From positions 159,711 to 223,710 of the forward strand of contig NZ_JXQV01000011.1 of the NCBI RefSeq assembly GCF_000834635.1: 64,000 bases of DNA, read 5' to 3'. Every line of letters starts with the position of its first letter. Position 1 is the stretch's first letter. Positions 46,491 through 56,649 of the stretch are shown here, in pieces. This DNA comes from Agrobacterium tumefaciens (GTDB lineage Bacteria; Pseudomonadota; Alphaproteobacteria; Rhizobiales; Rhizobiaceae). The notes below the pieces were generated by a model, which was not told where the DNA came from, searched no databases, and saw nothing but the letters and a program-made list of their open reading frames with translations. The position numbers and the translations under genes are program-made.

Positions 46491-48671
46491 TTAACCTGAT
46501 TTCAGCTGCGCCACGGCCAGAAGCGTATCGGCGCTGATGGATGTCGCGCCACTCAGTATAGACAGGGTCGAAGAGCTGTTATTGTTCTGAACATCGTAAA
46601 GGGCAGTGAACCGCTTCAGCATCTTTCCGACATAATCCGGGTCCTGCAATTTGGTGATGTCGATATAGGTGTTCACCAGATCCGCCTGCTTGGTCACATC
46701 CATGTTGCCGACCGAGGTTGGCAGGTTGTAGGCAGTCTTGAAGAACTGGAACAGCGCGTCGTCGCTGAGGAAGCCATAGGCGCTTGAAATGGTGGGCGCC
46801 ATGCGCTCGAAATACAGCGCAAGCCGAACGCCCGCATTGGATTCGCCTTGGTCTTCTTCCATCGTCTGGCGGACATACTGGTTGGTCGTTTCCAGAATAG
46901 CGCCTCGCTGCTGCGCTCCACCAACGGCCTTTTCAGTCAGTTTACCTTCAGTATCGAAGTTGAACGATGCGACAATCTCGGCGAATTTATTGTCATCCAG
47001 TGAATTGACGTAGCTTTTCGGGTCCGACAGGTCGGACGTGAACATCTTCTTCAGGTCAGCCGGTTCGACGCTTTTGGGGTCGATGCCATTGGCCTCGAAA
47101 ATGAACTTCGTCAGGCGGCTATCGGCCAGCAAGTCTTTCACAGACTTGATCGACTGCATTTGCGATTTGTAATATTCGATTTCGGCGTCCGCTTTTTTGC
47201 CAGCCGCCTCTTTTTCTGCTCCGGTCAGCGATCTCAGCTTCGCGTTCTGGTAATCGCCCGCAAATCTCTCCGTTATGCTTTCCGATTGCGCCAGAAGAGG
47301 AGCCTTTAGCGAGCCATCGGAGGTGAAGTTGAACGCCTTGTTCAGCTCAACGAAGCGCTCGTCTTTCAGGGTGTTGACGTAGCTTTTCTTGTCATTGACA
47401 TCGCTCGTCAGAACACGCTTCAGCTCAGATTGGCTGACCTCATCAGGATCGATGCCGAAAGCCCTGAGTGCCACGTCCCAGACTTCGGTGACGCTGTCAT
47501 TCTTCTTGTCCTTATCCTTTTTGTTCGAGACGAAGAAGTCCTCGATGCTGGTAAAGCCCTCGACCCGTGCTTTATAGTTGGTAATGGCTTCGTCCGACGC
47601 TTTGGACTGGTCTTCCAGAAATGCAGTCTTGTACTTCTTGTTGATGTCGACGGTCTGGAGCGCGGTCTGTGCCGTGTTGCCGGACGCCAGCGTACCATCC
47701 GTTTCGAAGTTGAAACTGTCCAGCAGCTTCGTGTTGCCATAGGTCGTGGCAAAATTCACGCTGGACATAAGGCTTGCCACGCTGCTGGCCATGATCGTCG
47801 GGTTCAGGTCGAACGCCGTTTTCACGTAATCCAGCATGCGAGGATCGGCCACGAGCTCGGTGGCGGTTGCTACCGTGGCGACGTTCTTTTCCCAGTACCG
47901 CTTATTGGCATCGGCCAGGGTATCGGATGGGAATGAGGACTGGTTGTAGATGTAGTCCAGCTTCAGATCTTCGGTCTGGTCAGCCGTCTGCACGCTGCCA
48001 TTGATGGTGCCGTCTGTCTTGAAATTGAAAGCTTCTGCGAGTTTTTTCCATGCAGGATCTTTGGCCTGATTGGCGACGCTCGCCGGATCATTGAGATCGC
48101 TGGTCAAAACCTGTTTCAGATAGGACTGGGACGTATATTTCGAATCAAGGCCGGCCGCATCGAGCATATAGGTGCGAAGGCGCTCATTGTTGACGAGGCC
48201 GTCGAGACTGGTGACCTTGGTAATCTGCGCGGCGAAATAGGTGGATTCGGCTTTGAGCGATGTTTCCTCGGCTGTGAACGACGCCTTGTAGGTATCCGTC
48301 AGGCTGGTGGCCTGTTGGGTGTTCTGAACAGTCTTGGTATCGCCCTTGAAGTTGAAAGCCTCAGCAAATTGCAGGTATCGCTTGTCGGTCATGGAATTGG
48401 CGAAGCTGGTGCTATCGCTGAGATCGCTCTCCAGAACCTTGCGCATGAAGGCCTTGCCGTAGGTCATATCCTCAAGACCGTAAGACTTCATGGCATAGGA
48501 ATAGAGACGATAGTCGCCCAGAAACTCATCGACCGTGGAGACCTTGCCGATGTTTTCTTCGTAATAGGCGGTTTCACGCGCAACCGAAGCCTTGCTGGCA
48601 ACTGTCTCCAGCGAGGATTTGATATCCCGGTTTACGTTGAGGTAACTGGTATAGGTAGATACAGTCGACAT
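46491..48671 (-). CDS. DUF1217 multi-repeat protein, flagellum-associated
   Basis: A 726-residue protein built of five or six copies of the DUF1217 unit. Each has a helix ending in a YY/YW pair, a segment like FLGDYRLYSYAMKSYGL, then KRVLTSDLNDPxSxxN and xLAEAFNFxxDG. The third copy is degenerate. No signal peptide or membrane segment is seen. DUF1217 genes lie in flagellar clusters of rhizobia, but the function is unknown. ATG 48671 is chosen because AAGG is 6 bases upstream; the frame is open 16 codons further. It is divergent from flhA. Confidence 0.82.
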   Translation of the reverse strand: MSTVSTYTSYLNVNRDIKSSLETVASKASVARETAYYEENIGKVSTVDEFLGDYRLYSYAMKSYGLEDMTYGKAFMRKVLESDLSDSTSFANSMTDKRYLQFAEAFNFKGDTKTVQNTQQATSLTDTYKASFTAEETSLKAESTYFAAQITKVTSLDGLVNNERLRTYMLDAAGLDSKYTSQSYLKQVLTSDLNDPASVANQAKDPAWKKLAEAFNFKTDGTINGSVQTADQTEDLKLDYIYNQSSFPSDTLADANKRYWEKNVATVATATELVADPRMLDYVKTAFDLNPTIMASSVASLMSSVNFATTYGNTKLLDSFNFETDGTLASGNTAQTALQTVDINKKYKTAFLEDQSKASDEAITNYKARVEGFTSIEDFFVSNKKDKDKKNDSVTEVWDVALRAFGIDPDEVSQSELKRVLTSDVNDKKSYVNTLKDERFVELNKAFNFTSDGSLKAPLLAQSESITERFAGDYQNAKLRSLTGAEKEAAGKKADAEIEYYKSQMQSIKSVKDLLADSRLTKFIFEANGIDPKSVEPADLKKMFTSDLSDPKSYVNSLDDNKFAEIVASFNFDTEGKLTEKAVGGAQQRGAILETTNQYVRQTMEEDQGESNAGVRLALYFERMAPTISSAYGFLSDDALFQFFKTAYNLPTSVGNMDVTKQADLVNTYIDITKLQDPDYVGKMLKRFTALYDVQNNNSSSTLSILSGATSISADTLLAVAQLKSG

Positions 48672-48838
48672 GGATAGCCTTGCAGGGTTTGGCCTTTGAG
48701 GGTCATGGCCAGAGTGCACGCTATCATCGCGCGAAGTTCCTGACTAATATATTACAGAAATAGTCTGAACCAAAGCCTAAATATAGCGGGCAATTAAAAA
48801 GCAGATATCAGGCCTTACCTCGCGTTTTTGTCCATTCT

Positions 48839-48858
48839 CGCGCAAGCTTGATCCCATA
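48839..48858 (+). promoter_or_regulatory. Flagellar-type motif CRCGCAAG-N9-MTA upstream of flhA
   Basis: CGCGCAAG, nine bases, ATA, 98 bases before the flhA ATG, in the divergent intergenic region with the DUF1217 gene. Confidence 0.55.
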
Positions 48859-48956
48859 ATGCTGCGACGTCGATCTCTGTCCATTGGGTCGGCAGGCTTT
48901 TCCATGAGGGCAAGGCCGGGACATTTCTACAGTTCTCATCAAGAGATGGAGTTAGA

Positions 48957-51047
48957 ATGGCAACGCCTCCAAGCATATTGCCCCTTCCGAAAGTCGCGGC
49001 GCGTGGGCGCGATATCGGGTTTGCGGTGGGCATCGTGTCCATTCTGTGCATCCTGTTCCTGCCGATCCCTGTCTTCCTGATCGACATGGGTCTGGCGTTC
49101 TCGATTGCCTTCTCAGTCCTCATCCTGATGGTGTCCCTGTGGATCCAGCGCCCGCTGGATTTCTCGTCTTTCCCGACCATCCTTCTGATCTCGACCATGA
49201 TCCGTCTGGCGCTGAACATCGCCACGACGCGTGTCATCCTGTCCCATGGCAACCAGGGCCACGAAGCAGCCGGCGGTGTTATCGCTGGCTTCTCCAGCCT
49301 TGTGATGTCGGGCGATTTCGTGATCGGTCTGATCGTCTTCCTCATACTCATCGTGGTGAACTTCATCGTCATCACCAAGGGTGCAACGCGTATCGCGGAA
49401 GTCGGCGCGCGCTTCACCCTCGATGCCATTCCCGGCAAGCAGATGTCGATCGATGCCGACTTGTCGGCTGGTATCATCAATGAAAAAGAAGCCCAGCTGC
49501 GTCGTCACGAGCTGGAAGAAGAAAGCGCCTTCTACGGTGCCATGGACGGTGCGTCCAAGTTCGTGCGCGGTGACGCTGTCGCGGGCCTCATGATTACCGG
49601 CATTAACATTTGCGGCGGCATCATCATCGGTGTTTTCCGCCACGGCATGGCCATCGGTGAAGCCGCTGACGTTTTCGTCAAGCTCTCCGTGGGTGACGGT
49701 ATTGTTTCGCAGGTGCCAGCCCTCATCGTTTCGCTGGCCGCTGGCCTTATCATTACCCGTGGCGGTGCCAAGGGTTCCACAGACACCGCGGTTCTCAACC
49801 AGCTGAGCGGATACCCGAAGGCTCTTGGCGTTGCTGCCGGGCTGATGATGGTTCTCTCGCTTGTTCCCGGCCTGCCATTCTTGCCGTTCATGACGCTGGG
49901 TGGCTTGCTTGCCTTCGGTGCCTGGATCATCCCGCGCCAGCTGGCGCAGGAGAAAGACGCCGAGCGCGTGGCCGAAGAACAGCAGACGAACAAGGCCCAG
50001 GAAGCCGAAAAGGACACCGTCAAGAATTCCCTGCGCACAACCGAAATCGAGCTTGCGCTTGGCAAGCAGGTTTCGCCAAGATTGCTCGGCGCGCACCAGG
50101 AGCTTGGCTTCCGTGTCGGCAAGATGCGCAAGAAATTCGCAACGCAGTACGGTTTCGTCGTGCCGGAAATCAAGGTCACAGACGATATCGCCATTCCCGA
50201 CAAGTCCTACCAGATCCGCATTCACGGCACGACGGTTGCCGCCAGCACCCTGCGCGTCGGCGAAGTTCTTGTCATCACCGGCAAGGGTCGCAGACCGTCT
50301 GTTCCGGGTGACGAGGTTCGGGAACCAGCGTTCGGCATGCCGGCCGTTTCCGTGCTTGAAAACTTCGTGGAAGACCTCAAGCGCGAGGGCTTCCATCCGA
50401 TCGACAACATCTCGGCGCTTCTGACCCATGTCAGCGAAGTCATTCGCAACAATCTGCCGATGCTGCTGTCCTACAAGGACGTCAAGGTGCTGATCGACCG
50501 GCTTGACCCGGAATACAAGAAACTGGCGGACGAAATCTGCTCGTCGCACATGTCCTATTCCGGTCTGCAGGCCATTCTCAAACTGTTGCTGGCAGAGCGT
50601 GTTTCTATCCGCAATCTCCACCTCATTCTCGAAGCCGTGGCAGAGCTTGCGCCGCATCTTCGCAGAACAGAGCAGATCGTCGAGCATGTCCGCATCCGTA
50701 TGGCTCAGCAGATTTGCGGCGATCTTTCGGACAATGGCGTTCTGCGCGTCTTGAGACTTGGCACCAAGTGGGACGTCGTGTTCCAGCAGGCCATCAAGCG
50801 CGATCCGAAGGGCGAAGTGATTGAATTCGATATCGATCCGCGTCAGGTGGAAGAGTTCTCGAACGAGGCGAGCAAAGTAATCCGTGAATACATGGATGTC
50901 GGGCTGCCTTTCGTACTTGTTACCTTGCCCGAAACCCGGTCTTATGTGCGCATGATTACGGAACGCCTCTTCAGCACGCTGCCAGTCCTCTCGCATGTCG
51001 AATTGGCCAAGGGCACGGAAATAAAGATACTCGGCTCGATCTCATGA
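48957..51047 (+). CDS. flhA: Flagellar export gate protein FlhA
   Basis: A 696-residue export-gate protein. The N-terminal half (about 20-330) holds eight membrane helices and the conserved cytoplasmic loop [20 protein letters not shown]; the C-terminal half (about 360-696) is the cytoplasmic ring that docks export substrates and chaperones. ATG 48957 has GGAG upstream. The stop overlaps fliR (ATGA). It starts a second export operon away from fliQ. Confidence 0.97.
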   Translation: MATPPSILPLPKVAARGRDIGFAVGIVSILCILFLPIPVFLIDMGLAFSIAFSVLILMVSLWIQRPLDFSSFPTILLISTMIRLALNIATTRVILSHGNQGHEAAGGVIAGFSSLVMSGDFVIGLIVFLILIVVNFIVITKGATRIAEVGARFTLDAIPGKQMSIDADLSAGIINEKEAQLRRHELEEESAFYGAMDGASKFVRGDAVAGLMITGINICGGIIIGVFRHGMAIGEAADVFVKLSVGDGIVSQVPALIVSLAAGLIITRGGAKGSTDTAVLNQLSGYPKALGVAAGLMMVLSLVPGLPFLPFMTLGGLLAFGAWIIPRQLAQEKDAERVAEEQQTNKAQEAEKDTVKNSLRTTEIELALGKQVSPRLLGAHQELGFRVGKMRKKFATQYGFVVPEIKVTDDIAIPDKSYQIRIHGTTVAASTLRVGEVLVITGKGRRPSVPGDEVREPAFGMPAVSVLENFVEDLKREGFHPIDNISALLTHVSEVIRNNLPMLLSYKDVKVLIDRLDPEYKKLADEICSSHMSYSGLQAILKLLLAERVSIRNLHLILEAVAELAPHLRRTEQIVEHVRIRMAQQICGDLSDNGVLRVLRLGTKWDVVFQQAIKRDPKGEVIEFDIDPRQVEEFSNEASKVIREYMDVGLPFVLVTLPETRSYVRMITERLFSTLPVLSHVELAKGTEIKILGSIS

Positions 51048-51796
51048 TCTCAGACCCGCAGGGAACGGTTGTGGCGCTGTTTCTGGCATTTTGCCGGATT
51101 GGTGCCTGCTTGATGGTGATGCCGGGATTTTCCTCGGCGCGCCTCCCCATGCAAATCCGCCTACTCACGGCCATGGCTCTCGCCATGGCCATTCTGCCTT
51201 TGATGTGGACCACGATCTATCCCGTGGTGACGACCGATGCCATCACGCTTCTCAAATTCATGTTCTTCGAATCGCTGATCGGCGCGACCTTCGGAATGAT
51301 CGCGCATCTCTATGTGCTGGGCATGCAGTTTGCCGCGACCGCCATGGGCATGGCCATGGCCTTCACCGGCCCGCCGGTGCAGGATGTGCTGGAGGATACG
51401 TCGGAAAGCCAGCTAGCCAGCATGCTATCCTATGGCGTCTTGCTGCTGCTGTTCATTCTGGATTTCCATCATGTGATTTTCCGAGCCATCGTGGAATCCT
51501 ACACGTCCATTCCGCTGGGCGGGGCCATGAGCGTGCAGCGAATGCTGATCTCGCTGACCGATACGCTGGTCGCCTCAATGACCATTGCCCTTCGCGTCGC
51601 CAGCCCGTTCATTCTGTATGGATTTCTGTTCAACATGGCGATTGGCCTCATCAACAAGATGGCCCCGCAGATACCGGTCTATTTCATCTCGACGCCTTAC
51701 GCGCTTGGCGGTGGCCTGCTGTTGCTGTATTTTGGCATAGCAGCATTGGTCAACCAGTACGTCACCGGGTTCTTTCGCGTCTTTGCGAATATGTGA
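51044..51796 (+). CDS. fliR: Flagellar export gate protein FliR
   Basis: A 250-residue membrane protein with about six hydrophobic helices and the FliR segments [18 protein letters not shown] and [15 protein letters not shown]. It works with FliP and FliQ as the export pore. Coupled to flhA by a 4-base overlap. Confidence 0.95.
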   Translation: MISDPQGTVVALFLAFCRIGACLMVMPGFSSARLPMQIRLLTAMALAMAILPLMWTTIYPVVTTDAITLLKFMFFESLIGATFGMIAHLYVLGMQFAATAMGMAMAFTGPPVQDVLEDTSESQLASMLSYGVLLLLFILDFHHVIFRAIVESYTSIPLGGAMSVQRMLISLTDTLVASMTIALRVASPFILYGFLFNMAIGLINKMAPQIPVYFISTPYALGGGLLLLYFGIAALVNQYVTGFFRVFANM

Positions 51797-51805
51797 GGGG
51801 CAATC

Positions 51806-52213
51806 ATGGACGACAGCAAATCCAAAAAGCTCGGCAGGCTCGTCAAGGTCCAGGGACATTTGAAGCAGATGGCCGAAAACGAGCTGGCGATTACCACGCG
51901 TGAGCGCAATGAACTGGCCGAAAAACTCGACACCTTGACCGGCTACCTGACCTCTCTCGACCCGCTGCACCAGCACATGCTCAAGCACTACGCCACACGC
52001 CATGGCAGGCTGAAGTCTCGCGACATCAGACTCGAGTCCATCGAGAAAGCGCAGGAACAGCAGGTGGTGAAAGAGACGAAAAAGGGCGAGCGTCTCGAAG
52101 ACAAAAGGGATGATGCGCGTGCGGATGAAGCGCGGGTTCGCGACGATAACAGCGTCTATGAGCTCATTGATTTGCAGATGAGCCTGAAAGACACCAGCCT
52201 CCAGCAAGGTTAA
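51806..52213 (+). CDS. FliJ-like coiled-coil protein
   Basis: A 135-residue, highly charged, nearly all-helical protein, the size and make-up of FliJ, which activates the export ATPase and carries chaperones. No diagnostic motif exists for FliJ, so assignment rests on length, coiled-coil character and place after fliR. It starts 9 bases after fliR. Confidence 0.55.
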   Translation: MDDSKSKKLGRLVKVQGHLKQMAENELAITTRERNELAEKLDTLTGYLTSLDPLHQHMLKHYATRHGRLKSRDIRLESIEKAQEQQVVKETKKGERLEDKRDDARADEARVRDDNSVYELIDLQMSLKDTSLQQG

Positions 52214-52255
52214 AGATATAGCGTCATCCGATAAAACGTAAAAAGGATGACGACG

Positions 52256-52810
52256 TTGGCCATTTCTCCTCCAAGCGATCTTGTGCTTGATGTTGTGAAC
52301 GCAGCTGACCCGACACAGGTCATGGCGGCACGGGAAAAACTGCGCTCTGTGAGCGCAACACGCGAAGCATCGGTGCTGACAGCCAGCAATGCGGGCTTCG
52401 AATCTGCCATCAACAGCATCGATACGGCAGCCGGCAAGGCGGGCGTCGGCAACATCCACCACGTCAAGTCCGATGAAAAGATTCCCGAAACCTACCGCAA
52501 GTTCGAGGCGAGTGTTCTGACGACAATGCTCCAGAACATGATGCCGAAGGACAGCGAAGAGGTTTATGGCAAGGGTTCTGCCGGTGAATTCTGGCAAAGC
52601 ATGATGGCCGAGCAGATGGCGGATGCCGTTTCCAAGCGCGGCGGCATCGGCATTGCCGAACAGGCCTACGGTCAGGCCATGCAGCGGGTGCGCAATTCTG
52701 AGGCCCCCACCAAGATGAACGAGGACGACAAGAGCCTTGCCGTCAGCATGGTGACGGACTTCCAGCGGCGCACATTTTCTGTAGCCGAAACCAACAAGAC
52801 TGAAAGCTAA
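52256..52810 (+). CDS. FlgJ-type rod-binding protein
   Basis: A 184-residue protein whose middle (about 80-145) matches the N-terminal rod-binding domain of FlgJ: KFEASVLTTMLQNMMPKDSE, then GEFWQSMMAEQMADAVSKRG and GIGIAEQ. It lacks the muramidase domain of enteric FlgJ; the transglycosylase at 32767-33348 may supply that activity. TTG 52256 has AAAGGA 8 bases upstream and is preferred; ATG 52247 overlaps that sequence and is the alternative. Confidence 0.82.
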   Translation: MAISPPSDLVLDVVNAADPTQVMAAREKLRSVSATREASVLTASNAGFESAINSIDTAAGKAGVGNIHHVKSDEKIPETYRKFEASVLTTMLQNMMPKDSEEVYGKGSAGEFWQSMMAEQMADAVSKRGGIGIAEQAYGQAMQRVRNSEAPTKMNEDDKSLAVSMVTDFQRRTFSVAETNKTES

Positions 52811-52856
52811 AGCAATTCCAGCAAAAGTGGAAACCGGTTTTGCGTCGGGAATTGCT
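52811..52856 (+). repeat. Palindromic intergenic element with AGCAATTCC arms
   Basis: AGCAATTCC (52811-52819) pairs with GGAATTGCT (52848-52856), and inner GCAAAA/TTTTGC and CC/GG arms extend the palindrome. The pattern is common in Rhizobiaceae intergenic regions. It lies directly after the rod-binding gene stop. Confidence 0.6.
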
Positions 52857-52933
52857 TAAAACAAACAGATAGAGCTTTGAAGGTGAGCTGTGTTCACCGG
52901 AAATGCTCTAAAGCGGCGGAGCGCTGATACATT

Positions 52934-53299
52934 ATGGATATCGTAAACAACGACTACAGAACCCAGGCCATTCTGGGGCGTCTCGAAACCGTCATCGATA
53001 ACGAAAACCAGCGGATCGGCAAGGATCCCGATTTCGATTTCAAATTGTCGAACGCCCATAAGAGCCGTTGCCTTTATGAGCTCAGCATGTTGTTGCGCGA
53101 TGTCGATGGCGCCAAGATTGCGGCTGCGCACAAGCGCCAGATTCTGGACATCAAGGCAAAGCTTGCGATCAACCTGCGTCGCGTCGATGCCAATCTTCAT
53201 GCCGTGAAAGCAGTGGTCGATCTGTTGAAGAACGCTGCCAGACGTGCAGAGGATGACGGCACCTACTCGCTGCAACAGTTTGCAAGTGGGGCGCAATGA
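52934..53299 (+). CDS. FlgN-like flagellar chaperone
   Basis: A 121-residue helical protein (ILGRLETVIDNENQRIGKDP; LLRDVDGAKIAAAHKRQILD) ending in TYSLQQF. Size, charge and place after a rod-binding gene fit FlgN, the chaperone for FlgK and FlgL. Assignment is moderate. It overlaps the next gene by 4 bases. Confidence 0.6.
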   Translation: MDIVNNDYRTQAILGRLETVIDNENQRIGKDPDFDFKLSNAHKSRCLYELSMLLRDVDGAKIAAAHKRQILDIKAKLAINLRRVDANLHAVKAVVDLLKNAARRAEDDGTYSLQQFASGAQ

Positions 53300-53829
53300 T
53301 CAAGCTGATCGCGACCGGGATATGGGTTCTCGTCGTAACGCTCGGCGGCGTCTATGCCGCCGTGACGCTCGGAAAGAAGGATAGCGAGAAGACCGTCGAG
53401 GTCGTTCGTCCGCCGCACTTCGTCCAGAGCGAAACAGTGACCCTGCCGGTGGTAACCGATGGCCAGGTGAGCGGATATTTCCTCGTTCGCGCCAGCCTTC
53501 AGATCGATGAAGAGGCAATGAAGGACGTTCATGTGCCCGTGCCGACCTATCTGACGGATGAGCTCTACACGCTGCTGGTGGGTAACAAGCTTGTTGACGT
53601 GAAGAACGCTGGCAAATTCGATGTGGCCGGTTTCAAGACGACGATCATGGACGGGTTGAATGCCCGCATGGAAAAGCCGTTTGTGAAGCAGGTTCTCATC
53701 GAGCAGATGGATTTCATCTCGAAAGAGGAGATCGAGGCGAGAGACCCGGGTCGCAAGCCCAAGAAAATCGTGGTCAATACTGATCCACCACCGCCAAAGC
53801 CAGCCGAGCCTGCCAAGGCCGCGCACTGA
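53296..53829 (+). CDS. Membrane-anchored periplasmic protein of the flagellar operon, function unknown
   Basis: A 177-residue protein with one N-terminal membrane helix (about 5-26), a periplasmic domain (about 45-150, HFVQSETVTLPVVTDGQVSG then YFLVRASLQIDEE) and a Pro/Lys-rich tail. The layout and the strand containing RASLQI resemble FliL, the stator-associated protein, but a true fliL is also present at 54776-55315. It may be a divergent FliL-like partner; this is only a suggestion. Confidence 0.65.
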   Translation: MIKLIATGIWVLVVTLGGVYAAVTLGKKDSEKTVEVVRPPHFVQSETVTLPVVTDGQVSGYFLVRASLQIDEEAMKDVHVPVPTYLTDELYTLLVGNKLVDVKNAGKFDVAGFKTTIMDGLNARMEKPFVKQVLIEQMDFISKEEIEARDPGRKPKKIVVNTDPPPPKPAEPAKAAH

Positions 53830-53845
53830 TCTTTCTCCCGCTAAA

Positions 53846-53884
53846 AGCCGCCCGGTCTGCTTCGTCAGTCCGGGCGGTTTTGCG
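53846..53884 (+). terminator. Terminator between the flhA operon and the convergent fliP operon
   Basis: CCGCCCGG/CCGGGCGG, an 8-bp stem with A-run on one side and TTTT on the other; it can act in both directions. Confidence 0.78.
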
Positions 53885-54041
53885 TTTGGGGCAGGGGCAT
53901 TGTCTCATGTCGCCAAGACACCAGCTCGGTGCCGGCCTACGACGTGGCCAAGGGCTCGAAGCTCGAGCAGCACGCAGATGAGGTAAGACGGCAAATGGAC
54001 GGCGCGTCGCAACGCTCATGGCCCCCGATAGAGACGATCAA

Positions 54042-54779
54042 TCAGTAGAACGATCTGACGAGTGAGCCGACCAGCAGGTTCCAGCCATCAATCAAGACAA
54101 AGAACAGGATCTTGAAGGGCAGTGAGATCGAGGTCGGCGGCAACATCATCATACCCATCGCCATGGTGATGGTGGCCACGACCATGTCGATGACAAGGAA
54201 GGGCAGAATGATCAGGAAGCCGATTTCAAAGCCACGGCGGATCTCCGACAGCATGAAGGCTGGGACGAGAACGCGATATTGCGGCACGTTGCCGTTCATC
54301 GTCTCCTGCCCACGCTCATTGGCCAGATCCACGAAGAGGGCGAGATCCTTGGGGCGGGTATTGCCGATCATGAACGTGCGAAACGGCTCAGCGCCGCGCT
54401 CGATTGCGACGGCTTCCGTGATCTGGTTCTGCAACAGCGGCTGTATGCCATCCTGCCAGGAACGCTCGAATGTCGGAGCCATGACGTAGAAGGTCATGAA
54501 CATCGCCATGCTGGTGAGGATCATGGTCGATGGGGTGGTACCCAGGCCCATGCCGGAGCGCAGGATGGAAAAGGCAATGATGAAGCGAGGAAAGCTCGTC
54601 ACCATGATGAGGATGCCGGGCGCGATGGACAGAACCGTGAGCAACCCGAAGGTGCGAATGATCCACGATGCCGCAGACCCGTCCAGTGGCAGGTTCAGCA
54701 GATCAGCCGGTGTTTGCTGGGCAAGCGCAAGCCCTGGGGTCAGGACAAGGGCCAGCAGTAGGACAAGGTTTCGAATCAT
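54042..54779 (-). CDS. fliP: Flagellar export gate protein FliP
   Basis: A 245-residue export-gate protein with a cleaved signal sequence (LLALVLTPGLALAQ) and four membrane helices. Family segments SFPRFIIAFSILRSGMGLGT and GFEIGFLIILPFLVIDMVVA are clear. It overlaps fliL by 4 bases and is the last gene of the minus-strand operon that begins with flgB. Confidence 0.96.
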   Translation of the reverse strand: MIRNLVLLLALVLTPGLALAQQTPADLLNLPLDGSAASWIIRTFGLLTVLSIAPGILIMVTSFPRFIIAFSILRSGMGLGTTPSTMILTSMAMFMTFYVMAPTFERSWQDGIQPLLQNQITEAVAIERGAEPFRTFMIGNTRPKDLALFVDLANERGQETMNGNVPQYRVLVPAFMLSEIRRGFEIGFLIILPFLVIDMVVATITMAMGMMMLPPTSISLPFKILFFVLIDGWNLLVGSLVRSFY

Positions 54780-55315
54780 TCGATCACAAAGGTTCTGAAG
54801 AGAACCTTGGATACGCGCCCTTTTGATCTAACGTCAACGATTTCTCTCAGGTCATCCCTAAGATATTGAAAGCCACGAGGGCCCTGGATCTGCTGAAGGG
54901 AGACAGTCCTGAGATAGGACATCAATTCCTGATGCAATTCCTGGCTCAAAGGCACATCGCCGGGGCCGTTAAATTGCAGGGCAAGTTCCAGCCGGATCCA
55001 CTTGTCGTTTGGATAGCCGAGATTGGTCACGATTGGATCGAGCGCGATCAGGCTCGGTCCCGCCGGACCTTTTTCCCCATGCGCGGCAGGCGTGCCATGT
55101 TCGCCCTCTGCCCCTGCAGCGGGTGCGGGTTCGGCTGCATGTTCCGGTGCGGCGGGGGCAGGTGTTGCCTCAACGGGCGCTGCCGGCACGAACAGGGCGT
55201 TGCCCACGACCCATCCGCCTCCCAGCCCGAGAAGCGAAAGCACCGCAATGGCACCTGCGGTCACGATGATCGACGGCTTCTTTGGGGCTTCAGGTTCGGT
55301 TGTGGTGAGGCTCAT
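54776..55315 (-). CDS. fliL: Stator-associated basal-body protein FliL
   Basis: A 179-residue single-pass membrane protein: helix at about 18-40, an Ala/Pro/Glu-rich linker (45-85), then the periplasmic FliL domain (IALDPIVTNLG to the C-terminal LFRTFVIE). It rings the stator and supports torque. An 81-base gap separates it from flgH. Confidence 0.93.
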   Translation of the reverse strand: MSLTTTEPEAPKKPSIIVTAGAIAVLSLLGLGGGWVVGNALFVPAAPVEATPAPAAPEHAAEPAPAAGAEGEHGTPAAHGEKGPAGPSLIALDPIVTNLGYPNDKWIRLELALQFNGPGDVPLSQELHQELMSYLRTVSLQQIQGPRGFQYLRDDLREIVDVRSKGRVSKVLFRTFVIE

Positions 55316-55396
55316 GATCGCTTCTTACGTCTGTCTCGGAGAGCAGCCCGTGCGGAATGCAATGGACCGTAGGTTCGTTTTATGCGGTGTTTTGCG

Positions 55397-56122
55397 TTAG
55401 ATCGGTGAGAACATATCGGCGATCTGCTGGCCAACCGGTGGCTGCTGGATTTCCGTGATGCGCCCGCGTCCGCCGTAGGAAATACGCGCTTCGGCAATCT
55501 TCTCGTAGGAGATGGTGTTTTCGGAGTTGACGTCCTGCGGCCGCACGATACCCGCCACGTTGAGGATACGGACCTCGTGGTTGACGCGCACTTCCTGCGA
55601 TCCGCTGATCAACAGGTTGCCGTTTTCCAATATTCCGGTCACGACGGCGGCCACCAGCAGGGTCAGCTTTTCTGCACGGCTGATGGAGCCTTTGCCGTTG
55701 GATTCGCTGGTATTGTCGAAGCTGAGCGACGAATCGGCCTTCGGCTGCCAGCCGAGGATCTCAGCATTTGCCTTCCAGCCCGTCTCGCGATTGTTCTTCT
55801 TGGTACGGTCGGTTTCGTTGTCGAAGGTCGCCTTGTCGTTGATCTGGATGTTGACGGTCAGAATGTCACCAATGTTCAACGCGCGCGCATCCTTGAACAG
55901 GGCTGCCTTGCTGTCGCTCCACAGCGAGTAACCGCTGGCCGAGCGCAATGGCTGCTTGGGGTAGGAAGCCAGTTGCGGTGCCTGACTGAATTGCAGGCCG
56001 CTGCCGATCGGGCTCATGGCAGGCGCATTGCCGATTTCCTTCAGCGTCTGGTTCTGGGTGATGCTCGAGCAACCGCTCAGAACACTTGCGGCAGAGAGAA
56101 CGAGAATAAGCGCTTTGTTCAT
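55397..56122 (-). CDS. flgH: L-ring lipoprotein FlgH
   Basis: A 241-residue outer-membrane lipoprotein forming the L ring. The lipobox LSGC puts the lipidated Cys at 18. Conserved FlgH segments follow (ALNIGDILTVNIQINDKATF; NGNLLISGSQEVRVNHEVRI; GIVRPQDV). It overlaps motE by 4 bases. Confidence 0.95.
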   Translation of the reverse strand: MNKALILVLSAASVLSGCSSITQNQTLKEIGNAPAMSPIGSGLQFSQAPQLASYPKQPLRSASGYSLWSDSKAALFKDARALNIGDILTVNIQINDKATFDNETDRTKKNNRETGWKANAEILGWQPKADSSLSFDNTSESNGKGSISRAEKLTLLVAAVVTGILENGNLLISGSQEVRVNHEVRILNVAGIVRPQDVNSENTISYEKIAEARISYGGRGRITEIQQPPVGQQIADMFSPI

Positions 56123-56649
56123 GACGGATCTCTTGATGTGGTTTTGTCGGTCGCGCTGGACATGATCGACGCGATGGTGGCGGCCTTCTTGGCATCCATT
56201 TCAGCAAGGATCAGACCGGACTGGCGAGGCGGCAGCTTCATGATGATCGCCGCTGCGATGCCAGCGTCGATTTCCTGCAATTGGGGTGCCGCAGCATCGG
56301 CTTTCATCGTCTTGTAGACGTTGACGAGGTTTGCTTCGGCCTGTTTCAGAAAATCGTTGCGGCGCTTCAGCCAGTCTTCATACTCGGCCTTGCGCGCTTC
56401 CATGACGGCGATGCGGTTATCGACATCCTGTTGCAGCTTTTCCAGGTCCTGCTTTTGCAGCACATAGCGCTGGTCGCGCGCCTGATCGATGACATTGGTG
56501 CAATATTGCTGGATTTCCTGACTGCTCGTATCGCCCGTCGTTACCCGCACCTGTTCCTGGGCGCGGGCGGAAGGAAGCGACGCGACCATAAGAAACACGG
56601 CAAGGATCGTGCGTTGCGGGGTGAATAGCTCAGAGAGTTTCAGCATCAT
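56119..56649 (-). CDS. motE: MotE, periplasmic chaperone of MotC
   Basis: A 176-residue secreted protein with a signal peptide (cleavage near ARAQ, residue 30), a coiled-coil middle (about 60-110) and a C-terminal MgtE-N-like helical part (IAAAIIMKLPPRQSGLILAE). In Sinorhizobium, MotE stabilises MotC and forms disulphide-linked dimers; the single Cys here, C50, is the likely link. Overlaps flgI and flgH by 4 bases each. Confidence 0.88.
   Translation of the reverse strand: MMLKLSELFTPQRTILAVFLMVASLPSARAQEQVRVTTGDTSSQEIQQYCTNVIDQARDQRYVLQKQDLEKLQQDVDNRIAVMEARKAEYEDWLKRRNDFLKQAEANLVNVYKTMKADAAAPQLQEIDAGIAAAIIMKLPPRQSGLILAEMDAKKAATIASIMSSATDKTTSRDPS

Noticed and set aside
49113..50996. 627-codon open frame on the minus strand inside flhA
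   Set aside because: Antisense shadow of a highly conserved flhA; no domain, and His/Asp/Asn-rich composition typical of reversed codons.
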